Assembly (NCBI RefSeq): GCF_000317615.1
Contig: NC_019780.1
Location: 62,001 to 126,000, forward strand
Origin: Dactylococcopsis salina PCC 8305
GTDB lineage: Bacteria; Cyanobacteriota; Cyanobacteriia; Cyanobacteriales; Rubidibacteraceae
Length of the DNA: 64,000 nucleotides
Direction of reading: 5' to 3'
Part shown: piece by piece, positions 33,691 to 43,300 of the stretch
How the letters are laid out: each line of letters starts with the position of its first letter
Position numbering within the stretch: the stretch's first letter is position 1
Notes under the pieces: generated by a model
The model's database searches: none
Seen by the model: the letters and a program-made list of their open reading frames with translations, nothing else
Told to the model about the DNA's origin: nothing
Program-made: the position numbers and the translations under genes

Positions 33691-36084
33691 CTTGAGATAG
33701 GCGATAGTTACGCCATTTCCTCCTTCATTTTGCGGTGCGGTTTCAAAACGATCGATTTGGGGATGCTGTTTCAGAAATTCTTGGACTCCCTGACGCAATT
33801 TTCCTGTTCCTTTCCCGTGAATAATCCACAAAGCACCCGTATTTTGAGAACGAATTGCCTCTTCTAATTGACTTTCGGCGTGGTTGACTCGATAACCGCG
33901 AAGGTCTAAGGTATTTTGTTCAGTGCGAACGGTGGGGGCGTTGTTTGCTGGTTTTTTCTGGGAGGAATTAGAGGATTTTTGCTTTTGTGGAACTTCGGGT
34001 TTGATTCCGTCTAAAGATTCAATATCAGCGAGAGAAACGCTCATTTTCATTGTTCCTAAACGGATGGTTAATTTTCCGTCTGCGTTCGGTGCGGTTAAAA
34101 CTTCTCCTGTTTGATTAAACTGACTGAGGCGCACTTTTTCCCCAATTTGTGGCTGATAGTTGGGTTTGGGTTTCGGGGGTTCAATTTGCGGACGATGACG
34201 GCTGGCGATTTCATTGACGCTGGCTGTGGCTTTTTGCGCTTCTTGTCCCGTTTTTTCGCCTTTTTGCAATTGTTTGATCACTTGGGCGATTTCTTGTTTG
34301 GCTTCGGAAATGGCTTGGTTAACGGCTTGTTCCTGAGAGCGTTTTAATTCTGTTTCTCGCGCTTCTAAGGCTTGGGCGCGACTAGAGACTTCTTGATAGA
34401 ATTTCTCTGCTTGTTCGAGCAGTTGACGGGCTTCTTGGGCTTTTTCTTCTTGTTCACGGCGTTGATTTTCTAGTCCTGCGATTACTTGATTAATATCTTC
34501 AGAACCTCCTCCTATACGGTTTTTCGCCATGTCGAGGATTTCTCCTGCTAATCCTAACCGACGCGCAATCGTTAGGGCGTTAGAGCGTCCGGGAATGCCC
34601 CATAACAGGCGATAGGTGGGGGAGAGGGTTTCGTCGTTAAATTCGACGGAGGCGTTTTCAAAGCGTTCGTCTTGGTATTTTAAGGCTTTGAGTTCTCCAT
34701 AGTGGGTGGTGGCGATCGTCAAGCGAACTTGTTGCGCTAGGTATTTTAATAGCGCGATCGCGATCGCGCTTCCTTCGGCGGGATCAGTGCCAGCCCCCAC
34801 TTCGTCTAATAAAATTAAACAGGGTTGAATCTCAGAATCAGACGGTTGTAAGCTGTCGATAATGCGAGTAATCCGACGAATATGTCCAGAAAAGGTAGAA
34901 AGATTCTGCTCGATCGACTGCTCGTCTCCAATATCCGCTAAAATCTTGTCAAACCAGGGAATTTCTACAGGTTCTTTTGCCGGAACAAATAACCCCACTT
35001 TTGCCATCAGGGCGGCTAATCCCACTGTTTTCAGGGTGACGGTTTTTCCCCCTGTATTCGGTCCGGTGATCGCAACAACACGAGTTTCAGGATTAATCTG
35101 GACATCAATGGGAACAACTGGTGTCCCTTGTTCGTGATGCTGTTGCCAAACCAGTAGCGGGTGACGCAACCGACGCAGGGTAATCGGTTCGTTGCTGTTT
35201 CCTTCCACAAAGCGAGGGGGATTGGCTTCTAACCATAAACTATAGCGCGATCGAGCCGTTGCGAGGTCTAATTTTGTCGCTACCGCCAACAGTAATTCTA
35301 AATCTTCTTTTACTGTCGCCACTTGTTCCGTCAACACTTGTAAAACGCGCTCTTCTTCCCGTTGTTCTTGACGGATATATTGGCGCTGTTGGTTTCCCAA
35401 TTCCACAACCGAATTCGGTTCAATATAAAGGGTTGCTCCAGTGCTAGAGCTATCATGGACAATACCGCGAATCGACTCTTTCTGTCCAGCTTTCACAGGA
35501 AGCACGAATCGATCGTTACGCTGAGTAATCACTGGTTCTTGAATTGCGCCCCCTTGTTGTTGGATAATGTTTTGGAGCTTCTGATAGATGCGATCGCGCC
35601 GTTCTTTAATTTTCTGACGAATTTCTGCTAACTTGGGACTTGCTCTTTCCGTAACTTTTCCCTTATCATCCAAACAACGATTAATTTCCTTTTCTAATTC
35701 TGGATAAGTCCGCACTTGGGAAATTAACGCCTTGAGACGCGGTGACGCTTCCAACCCATCAATCACCCGTCGTAACCGTCGCATTGCCACTAAAGTTGTC
35801 GCAATCTGTAACAGGGTTTCTCCTGTTAAAATTCCCTTATATTCGGCACGTTCTAACGCCGAGCCAAAATCATAAATTCCCTCAAACTTCCATCCCGTCG
35901 TCAGATTTGCTTCTAGTTGATAAACTTCTTTCGTTTCTGTAAGGAGAGTTAAGCTCGTTTCACGGTGATCTGGGATGGGAAGATTCCGCGCCACTCTTGC
36001 GCCTAACTTGGTACTGGTGAAGGTAGCGAGATGCTCACCTAAGCGTTGCCATTCTAACAGGGAGAGAGTTTCTGCTTCTATCAA
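33688..36084 (-). CDS. mutS2: MutS2 family ATPase/endonuclease
   Basis: A 798-residue MutS2. MutS core/lever helices lead to the ATPase with Walker A ITGPNTGGKTVTLK (about 335-350), LLDEVGAGTDPAEGSAIA and ATTHYGELKALKY. A long coiled coil (about 520-620) and a C-terminal Smr nuclease domain follow, with LDLRGYRVNHAESQ and the HGKGTGKLR motif. It lacks the N-terminal mismatch-recognition domain of MutS. MutS2 acts against recombination or in rescue of collided ribosomes. The stop codon abuts the GTTGGGT repeat. Confidence 0.95.
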   Translation of the reverse strand: MIEAETLSLLEWQRLGEHLATFTSTKLGARVARNLPIPDHRETSLTLLTETKEVYQLEANLTTGWKFEGIYDFGSALERAEYKGILTGETLLQIATTLVAMRRLRRVIDGLEASPRLKALISQVRTYPELEKEINRCLDDKGKVTERASPKLAEIRQKIKERRDRIYQKLQNIIQQQGGAIQEPVITQRNDRFVLPVKAGQKESIRGIVHDSSSTGATLYIEPNSVVELGNQQRQYIRQEQREEERVLQVLTEQVATVKEDLELLLAVATKLDLATARSRYSLWLEANPPRFVEGNSNEPITLRRLRHPLLVWQQHHEQGTPVVPIDVQINPETRVVAITGPNTGGKTVTLKTVGLAALMAKVGLFVPAKEPVEIPWFDKILADIGDEQSIEQNLSTFSGHIRRITRIIDSLQPSDSEIQPCLILLDEVGAGTDPAEGSAIAIALLKYLAQQVRLTIATTHYGELKALKYQDERFENASVEFNDETLSPTYRLLWGIPGRSNALTIARRLGLAGEILDMAKNRIGGGSEDINQVIAGLENQRREQEEKAQEARQLLEQAEKFYQEVSSRAQALEARETELKRSQEQAVNQAISEAKQEIAQVIKQLQKGEKTGQEAQKATASVNEIASRHRPQIEPPKPKPNYQPQIGEKVRLSQFNQTGEVLTAPNADGKLTIRLGTMKMSVSLADIESLDGIKPEVPQKQKSSNSSQKKPANNAPTVRTEQNTLDLRGYRVNHAESQLEEAIRSQNTGALWIIHGKGTGKLRQGVQEFLKQHPQIDRFETAPQNEGGNGVTIAYLK

Positions 36085-36260
36085 GACTAATCCATTTACG
36101 GTGTTTGTTCCTTCATCTATCTTAATGTGTTTCTCTTGTTTGAGCAGAAGACCTGACTATTAAAGTTATAGTAGGTTTGCTCAATCAATGATTAAAAGCA
36201 GGTTGCGTGGAGTCAGCGCGAAACCCAACGCCAATTATCAGCAATTACCTGAACTTGATA

Positions 36261-39200
36261 TTACTCAGCTTCAAAAGATTGATCCTGAAACTTCAGGGTT
36301 TTACAATTTTCTACAACCGTTCGCACCACATCATCGGGAGTGCCATCAGGGATTTCGGCTTCGATTTCGAGGGTCAATTTCACTTTGGCACCACTTAAAG
36401 CAGTCAAATGCTGAATCACTTCATTCGCGATCGCGCTGGCATCTCGATTCATCCGCATCGCATCAATTTCAACATTGCCATGAAATCGTTGTAACTTCGG
36501 TGGTTCTGGTTTTGGATCACGTTTCGAGTCAGAGTCATCTCCGTGATTCGGTTTTGAATCAGGCTGGGGCTTCGGTTTGAGAGATTGTTTCTCTTTTTCT
36601 GCCTCAAATTGCTTTTGGGCGCTTTCTGGTTTTACAATCAGACTGTGAGGGCTAATACTCGGATTAATCCCCGTTCCCGCCTTTAAACTCAGATATTTTT
36701 CTTTCTCTTCATCAAAGCCTTCAGCATAAGCAAAATGATCCGTCCAGACAGTTGAAGCGACTCCATTACGAATTCCTTCCAGTAAGACTTCCTGATTTTG
36801 TAAGCGGGGAAGATAGAGATATTGGGTGAGATATTCCCAAAGACGTTTTAGATCAAGGTGGTTGCTATTGCGCCACAAAAACGGGTCAAGCGCTTCCAGT
36901 CGTAGATTAGCCGCTGCATAAGTGGTTAATAAATCATTTTCATACTCTGCTTTCTTACTTGCCCGAAGAATTGGGGAACCCCCCTCTGTACCCCCTGCTA
37001 GGGGGGAGGTAAGGGGGGTACGGGTTTCTTTCCACTCGATTCCCCCTTGGGGATTCGGTTGTTCGGGAACTAATAACCACTGGTAAGTATCGCTAAGAAT
37101 GTTATCAACATATTCGTTAGCTTGGCTTAACTTGGTTGTGGCTTGGTTGCTTTGAAAGACATCAAGATTCAGCGCTTCTTTATCATCGACAATGGACTGC
37201 CAAGCTAGATATTGAGCCGTATTCCGTTCTAAATTTTCAATTTTGGCTTGATCTGGGGCAAGAAATAACAGCGTGTTCTTATGATACCGAGGACTGCTTC
37301 CTCTCGTGTTCAATATTTCCTCTAGCCATTGACGAGCGGGACTGTCTTCACTGAGACGGTTATGATAACTTTGAGGATCGAGTACCACTAAGCGCACCCC
37401 TAAATAGGGGTCATCAGGAACATCAGCGGTAGATTCTGGGGCAACATGAACCGCGCTAAATTCCCCTCGTGACGTATATTGTTTGAGGCGCTTTTTAATT
37501 TCTTCATGGACGGGATAAAGTTCCTCTAAGACTTGGTTTGCTCGTTCCTGAGCGGTGCGGTTAACATTGGGTTGGGTAGAAATCCAGTAGCGGTTGCCAT
37601 CCACATAGAGATAAGTAGCTTGATCTGTGAGTCGCCGTAGGGCATCGCTAAAGGTGGCGACACTTTCTCCTGGTTGCACACAGCCCAGTTTGATGCGACG
37701 GTCTTCTAGTCCTAAATTCGCAGCCCGCAGTGTTGGCGCTGATCCCATGTAAATAGTTCGGGCGACGCGACGACAAGCCGAATACCGTCCTAAATTTGGG
37801 TTAGCGCGATCGCGCTCTAAGGGTAAAGAGTTCGCCCCATCCACATCTTTGTCAATAATCGGAGTCCAATTATCATCGAGATATCGCGTCAACTCCGACT
37901 GCACTTGACCATCATCCATGGGAATATGAGCAGGTAAAATCATCAAACTTTGGTCATTGCGTTCCCATAAGGAATGGATCACCTTTGCCATTAACCGCAA
38001 TACCCCACGAGTGCGCTGAAACTTATCTAACGTTGACCAGTCTTCGTAAAGGCGATCGAATAACTCAGGATGAATGGGATACGCATCTGTTAAGCGTCGT
38101 TCATAGTCCTTCTCTTTGCATTCACTGGGAAACTCTTGTTGCTGAGTCTGATACATCCGCGCAAACGCCCTCACCACCGCATCTCGCTGCACATATAAAT
38201 CGGGGTCTGTGGTACTTTGGAACAACCGCCGCCGCACAATCTCAAAACTTTCCTCCGCACTCGCAGGGCGCCAAGGAGACTCGACCCGACCAATGGCATT
38301 TTTTAAGCGTTCTGTGGCTTCATGTCCTTTTTCTCCCCCTTTTTCGATATCAGAGGCGGGAATACTCACCACTAATAACGTATCCTTGGCATTTTTTGCG
38401 GATTCGCTTAAAGTTTGAGCAAACGTAAACTGAGTATCAAAGGTTCCCCCAGCTAAATCCTTATTTTCATCATGCAACTGACGCGCATAAGACACCCACT
38501 CATCAATTAAAATCAGACAGGGAGAAAAGCGATTAAATAACGCCTTTAGTGCATCCCCTGGGTTAGTTGCGGTTTGATCTGCATTGCGAACAAACTCATA
38601 GCCTTCTGCACCCCCTAATTGCCACGCTAACTCTCCCCAAAGGGTTTTAATCAGAGGACGATTTTCACTTTGATGTTGAGGTAAATAAGGCTCAATTCCA
38701 CTGGGTTGGAGTTTGTTTCCCACTAAAACTGCAACATTGACATTTTGGGGCGGTTCACTGAGTCCAGTTTCTGTAAAGAGAGAGTCTGTATCAGGGAGGT
38801 CTGAGATTTTCAGAGCGTTACAAAGATGATATAACGCCAATATGGCATGAGTTTTCCCACCGCCAAAATTGGTTTGTAATTCAACAACAGGATCACCGCC
38901 TTTTCCACTCAAACGCAGCAGTGCTTTTGTCAATAATTGCTTTAACCCTTCCGTTAAATAAGTACGACGGAAAAACTCTGTGGGGTCACGATATTCATCT
39001 GAACCTTCATCGAGATAGACTTGCCATAAGTCCGCAGCAAACTCCGCTTGTTGGTAGTAACCCGAAGCCACATCTTGGTGAGGCGTAGCAACTTCCCGCC
39101 AAGGTTTTAAGCCCACCGTTGGTTGTCCTTCTGTGGGCGTTACCGCAGCGCGACGACTTTCTCTTCTGGCTTGTTCTTGAAAACGGACTCGCAATAATTC

Positions 39201-39602
39201 TTGTTTTTGCTTTTCAATTTCTTTGGCTTCTGGGGCGGATACTGCTGAAAGAAAACGACCAATGCTGTCCAGTGCGCGATAGGTGTCATCAGTAGAGATG
39301 GTAGAATTATGCGCCCAAGTGTTGCGAATATCTTGGCATTCTGAGAGGAGACTGCGTTCAGCTTTGCCGAGAGTTTTGCGGAATACACCGTTCCACTCAT
39401 TCCACATCACTTTTAGAAACTCGTAGAGATCAGTTTTAATCTTGTTTTGAGCAGTAACACTGTCTTTATCAAAATAGCTTGCCACGCGCAGGGGCCATTG
39501 TTTGCTACAGTTGGCTTCCATTTCCCGCTCAAAGTAGGGATAAAGCCCTTCGTGGAGGAGTTTGAGGGCGCGACCGACTCGTTCGTGGTTACTAATGCTC
39601 AT
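36261..39602 (-). CDS. DUF499 ATPase with N-terminal Swt1-type HEPN-like domain
   Basis: A 1113-residue protein. Residues about 5-125 form a HEPN-like helical domain with RNTWAHN (Arg93 and His98, the RX4H pattern of HEPN RNases). A long P-loop ATPase domain follows: Walker A NFGGGKTHAIL (about 245-255) and Walker B CLILIDEW (about 362-369), the DUF499 family, related in arrangement to BrxC/PglY of BREX. The C-terminus (about 1000-1113) is a charged Pro/Lys linker and a small end domain. At about 890 an in-frame stretch (ETRTPLTSPLAGGTEGGSP) is encoded by an intergenic C/G hairpin repeat. It is last in the minus-strand defence operon. Confidence 0.85.
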   Translation of the reverse strand: MSISNHERVGRALKLLHEGLYPYFEREMEANCSKQWPLRVASYFDKDSVTAQNKIKTDLYEFLKVMWNEWNGVFRKTLGKAERSLLSECQDIRNTWAHNSTISTDDTYRALDSIGRFLSAVSAPEAKEIEKQKQELLRVRFQEQARRESRRAAVTPTEGQPTVGLKPWREVATPHQDVASGYYQQAEFAADLWQVYLDEGSDEYRDPTEFFRRTYLTEGLKQLLTKALLRLSGKGGDPVVELQTNFGGGKTHAILALYHLCNALKISDLPDTDSLFTETGLSEPPQNVNVAVLVGNKLQPSGIEPYLPQHQSENRPLIKTLWGELAWQLGGAEGYEFVRNADQTATNPGDALKALFNRFSPCLILIDEWVSYARQLHDENKDLAGGTFDTQFTFAQTLSESAKNAKDTLLVVSIPASDIEKGGEKGHEATERLKNAIGRVESPWRPASAEESFEIVRRRLFQSTTDPDLYVQRDAVVRAFARMYQTQQQEFPSECKEKDYERRLTDAYPIHPELFDRLYEDWSTLDKFQRTRGVLRLMAKVIHSLWERNDQSLMILPAHIPMDDGQVQSELTRYLDDNWTPIIDKDVDGANSLPLERDRANPNLGRYSACRRVARTIYMGSAPTLRAANLGLEDRRIKLGCVQPGESVATFSDALRRLTDQATYLYVDGNRYWISTQPNVNRTAQERANQVLEELYPVHEEIKKRLKQYTSRGEFSAVHVAPESTADVPDDPYLGVRLVVLDPQSYHNRLSEDSPARQWLEEILNTRGSSPRYHKNTLLFLAPDQAKIENLERNTAQYLAWQSIVDDKEALNLDVFQSNQATTKLSQANEYVDNILSDTYQWLLVPEQPNPQGGIEWKETRTPLTSPLAGGTEGGSPILRASKKAEYENDLLTTYAAANLRLEALDPFLWRNSNHLDLKRLWEYLTQYLYLPRLQNQEVLLEGIRNGVASTVWTDHFAYAEGFDEEKEKYLSLKAGTGINPSISPHSLIVKPESAQKQFEAEKEKQSLKPKPQPDSKPNHGDDSDSKRDPKPEPPKLQRFHGNVEIDAMRMNRDASAIANEVIQHLTALSGAKVKLTLEIEAEIPDGTPDDVVRTVVENCKTLKFQDQSFEAE

Positions 39603-39708
39603 TGTCGTTTTTTTTCTATTCTAGAAGACATGAAGAGAAAAGCACAATAAGAAAGTAATAAGCGATCGCGATCGCAGTAATTTGGAGGACACAGCAAGCC
39701 AAGATTGA

Positions 39709-40056
39709 TCATTCGCCTTTGATTTCCTTGAGAATGTTTTCGATCTTCACTTTCAGATTAGGAATTTCATCAATAATTGCATTCCAGACAATATCATAAT
39801 CAACACCAAAGTAATTATGAATCAATTTATCTCGCATCCCTGCCATCCTTCTCCAAGCAACTTCAGGATGTTCAGCTTTGAAAGAATTAGGCAAATTTTT
39901 AGTCGCTTCCCCAATCACTTCTAAACTGCGAATATATGCTCTTTTTAAGGTCTCATCTTTCAAGAAATCCTCTTTGCTTAGATTTTGAGATGATTGAAAT
40001 AGATATTCAGCTTCATCCAAGATATGTTGCAAGTAGTCTTCAGGAGAACGAGACAT
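39709..40056 (-). CDS. HEPN-domain toxin (DUF86) of an MNT/HEPN module
   Basis: A 115-residue protein with the HEPN active-site pattern RDKLIHNYF (RX4HXY). Start MSRSPEDYLQHI at ATG 40056 overlaps the end of the MNT gene by 17 bp; an in-frame extension to 40086 is not family-like. In MNT/HEPN systems the HEPN RNase is silenced by AMPylation of the Tyr by the nucleotidyltransferase. Both genes are intact and lie between the methyltransferase and DUF499 genes. Confidence 0.88.
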   Translation of the reverse strand: MSRSPEDYLQHILDEAEYLFQSSQNLSKEDFLKDETLKRAYIRSLEVIGEATKNLPNSFKAEHPEVAWRRMAGMRDKLIHNYFGVDYDIVWNAIIDEIPNLKVKIENILKEIKGE

Positions 40057-40345
40057 ATTCAACCTCACGCAATATTTTAGAGCCAAAGTGAGGACTTAAA
40101 GATTCTGGGGTAACTAAATCAATCTTATGCTCAAACAAATCTTCTAGGAAAAAACTTAATTCCATGAAATTCCGAAACGTTTTTTGGTCAGGATCAAAGA
40201 CGACAAAGAAATCTAAATCACTGTTTTCTTTTAAATTTCCCTTTACCACAGAACCAAATAATCCGAGTTGATTAACCCCAAATTCTTTTAACTGGTTTCG
40301 ATGTTTCTGTAAGTTTTGAATAATTCCATCTTTCGTTATTGTCAT
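40040..40345 (-). CDS. MNT minimal nucleotidyltransferase (antitoxin)
   Basis: A 101-residue polymerase-beta-fold protein. LFGSVVKGNLKENSDLDFFV has the GSx10DxD catalytic motif, and KIDLVTPESL supplies the third acidic residue. It pairs with the HEPN gene. It starts 22 bp after the methyltransferase stop, so it is probably transcribed with it. Confidence 0.9.
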   Translation of the reverse strand: MTITKDGIIQNLQKHRNQLKEFGVNQLGLFGSVVKGNLKENSDLDFFVVFDPDQKTFRNFMELSFFLEDLFEHKIDLVTPESLSPHFGSKILREVEYVSFS

Positions 40346-40366
40346 TATTGTCTTCCTTAAATCCTC

Positions 40367-43300
40367 CTAAAAGTCTAATGTAGTTTGCTGTGAGGTTTGA
40401 CTTTGAAACTCGATCGCGAGACGGGTGATTTCTGGCCAAGCGGTAACTAAACTGTTATACGCGATCGCGTCCTGCGCCCAGTTTTTGCGCTCACAAAGGC
40501 TATACAACCGATAAGCTAAGTCTCTTGTCCCTTCTCCCCTGTCTCCTAGTTTAGAGAGCAATTCTGCTGCGCCCATTTCTCCATTATTGAGCAATTCTCG
40601 AATTAAATATTGGGTTAACTCCCAATCGGGCATTCTGGTATTAGTGTCAGGAGTCCAATCAGTGGGGAGTTCTTCCCGTTTCAAGAGGCGCACTTTCCCT
40701 GCTTTGGCTTCGATGATCCCTGCTTCGACCATCCCTTGTACACTGGTATTTTTAGCTTTGGAGAGGGTTTCTGCATCGCCGTACTGTCCAGGGTTAAATT
40801 GATTTTGTTCAAACCAAGTCAGCGCCCAACGGGTATCGCCATCAAATTCCCCTTCCTGTTCGGTGAGAAATTCATCTAGTATTTGGTTAATCAGTTGTAA
40901 TGCAGTTCGCACAGGCATCGGAGAGCCATCATTTTCTAAAACGGCGGTATATTGGGAATAAATCGCCATCCCTGGCCCGATACTGGCTTGGGCGAGGTCA
41001 ACAGGGGCAATATTGCCTTGTTGGAGGGTTTTGAGGGCTTTGGGGAGTTCCCGTTTCAGTTCGCTGAGGAATTGGCGACGGGTGGTTTGGGTGGCGGTTT
41101 CGGGACGAGGACGACAAACGAGGACAATGGAGGATGCGAGGGCATTCATAGATATTTTTACCCCTGTTGGTCTTTCAGTTCGCATTGGCCAAGTTCCATC
41201 AATGCTAAAACCTGCTTTCATTAAGCCTTCAAGCATGGTTTCCCAACCTGTGGAAGCAATGGATTGATCGCCATTTCCTTTAGTTTCTGCTTCAGTTTGT
41301 TTGAAAGCATAGTAAACAGTCATAGGATAATCAGCATGAGAGACAGTGTGCATTTGATTAAACGCTTTGCCTAAACCCTTTTCAAAAAATGTCTGAGCTT
41401 TTTGTTTATCACCATTAAAACGATAGGGTGTTGCTACTAGCTCATGAGCTTTTGGTGTCAGCAGTGTATTAAGAATTGGAGGATAAGTCGTATGCAGTGA
41501 ACGACGAAGCCAAACATAGAAAAAATCAGATAGATCGGAGTAACCAATATTGTCGTAGTACGGTGGATCAGTTGAAACTAAGTGCTGATTTGAATAAGAT
41601 GATTCTTGGCAATTTTGTAGGACAGCTATGCTATTAACTTCACAATCAGAACATTCAACCACTTTTGGAATCCACTCTAGTGATCCCTGCCAGCTACCTG
41701 TGCTTGAACTAAAAATATTAGCCTCTGCAAAATCCCAAGTCATAGGTATAGCCTGTCGTGCAAAAGTTTGCTCAATTTTTTCACCGATCTGGTTCCAAAT
41801 ACAAATTGTACTCGAACGATTAGAAAGCCTACTAACACCAAATGCTAAATAAGTTCCTATCGCTTCTGCATAAGCCTTAACACCTGTTCCCCCATTTTCT
41901 AACGTAATATCATCATCAGATAACCCTGCATTGATCGCATCCTCAATCACTTTTTCTTTAACTTCCGTCACTAAATCGCTAAATGTTGTTAAAGCTACCA
42001 GTTGACGAGGTGTAAAAAGTTCTGCAAAAGTTCGCATTCCATAGTTTGGAGTTTTAAAGTCTCGCGTGTTCTTAGGTAAATCTGCTTCTGGCTTCCAAGT
42101 TGGTTCTGCTGAGTTAGCAATTTTGATATGTTCTACAGTGGGAGACAAGTAAACTCGTCCTTGCTTACTCTCAGCCACAACCGCCATCAACTGCTGACTC
42201 ATGCGTTTGGCTTTCCCTTCACTGCGAACATAATCAAGTCCAACAGGAGTCTCACACGCCAGACACCGCGCCCCTTTCCGTTGTACTGTTCCTTCTGGAA
42301 TCTCTCCCTCTCCCGTTCTCACTTCAAACCGAATTCGAGGAGAGAGGAGTGAGGAGTTAGAAGTGAGAGCATTATCTCCAGGAGAGAGGAGTGAGGAGTT
42401 AGAAGTGAGAACATTATCCTGTTTCCTCTCTTCTTCACCCTCTCTTCTATCTTCTCTTTTCTCTCTCCTCTCTTCTTCACCCTCTCTTCTATCTTCTCTT
42501 TTCTCTCTCCTCTCTTCTTCACCCTCTCTTCTATCTTCTCTTTTCTCTCTCCTCTCTTCTTCACCCTCTCTTCTATCTTCTCTTTTCTCTCTCCTCTCTT
42601 CTACGACAGGCTCAACCCAAGCGGTTCTCCCCTTCTTCTTAGAAAGCTGAAAACTTCTGACTAAAGGCATCTGACAGCCACAAGCAGGGTTGGGACAGCG
42701 CACCGATCGCGCCCATATCCAAGCAATAACCGTTGCTTTCCCCCCCTCTGGTAACTCCACCTGCGGATACAAATGACCAATACGCTGAAACGCCTCATCC
42801 CGCATCCACTGTCCGTAAAAGCGCACATCCGCAGCTAACCCCTGCGCTCCTTTGTAGGAAAGAGGAAAGAGAAGTGAGGATTGAGTAGCGGCTTTTCTTA
42901 CTTCTGACTCCTCACCCCTCAATTCTCTGTTCTCATCTTCCGACGCATCGTTGTTAGTATCCGACTGACTTCCTCCAACAAACCCCTGACTACCTGCGTC
43001 TCCTCCACTGGAAACCACCCGACCTGTTCGCATAGGGTCAGAAGTGTCTCTGTCTCTGCTAGAGAACCCTGAGAGATTGCTAGAAAATGAGCTTTGTCCT
43101 TGTTGGACTCCCTTGTCCATCCCTCGGCGATATTCGCTGGAATTGATACTACTGCTCTTGTTATTTGTGATCTCATCCCGTAAGTTTCCTCCTTTGGAAG
43201 TTTCGGTACGAGAAGATATATCTCCTGTGCTGCTTTCATCGCCTTTTGCCAAACAATCAGTTCCCGATAGTGCATTTTTCTCCTCTTGTCCCTCTCCTGT

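Noticed and set aside
42363-42650. Plus-strand frame rich in Ser/Leu opposite the methyltransferase
   Set aside because: It is only the complement of the purine-rich minisatellite and low-complexity tract.
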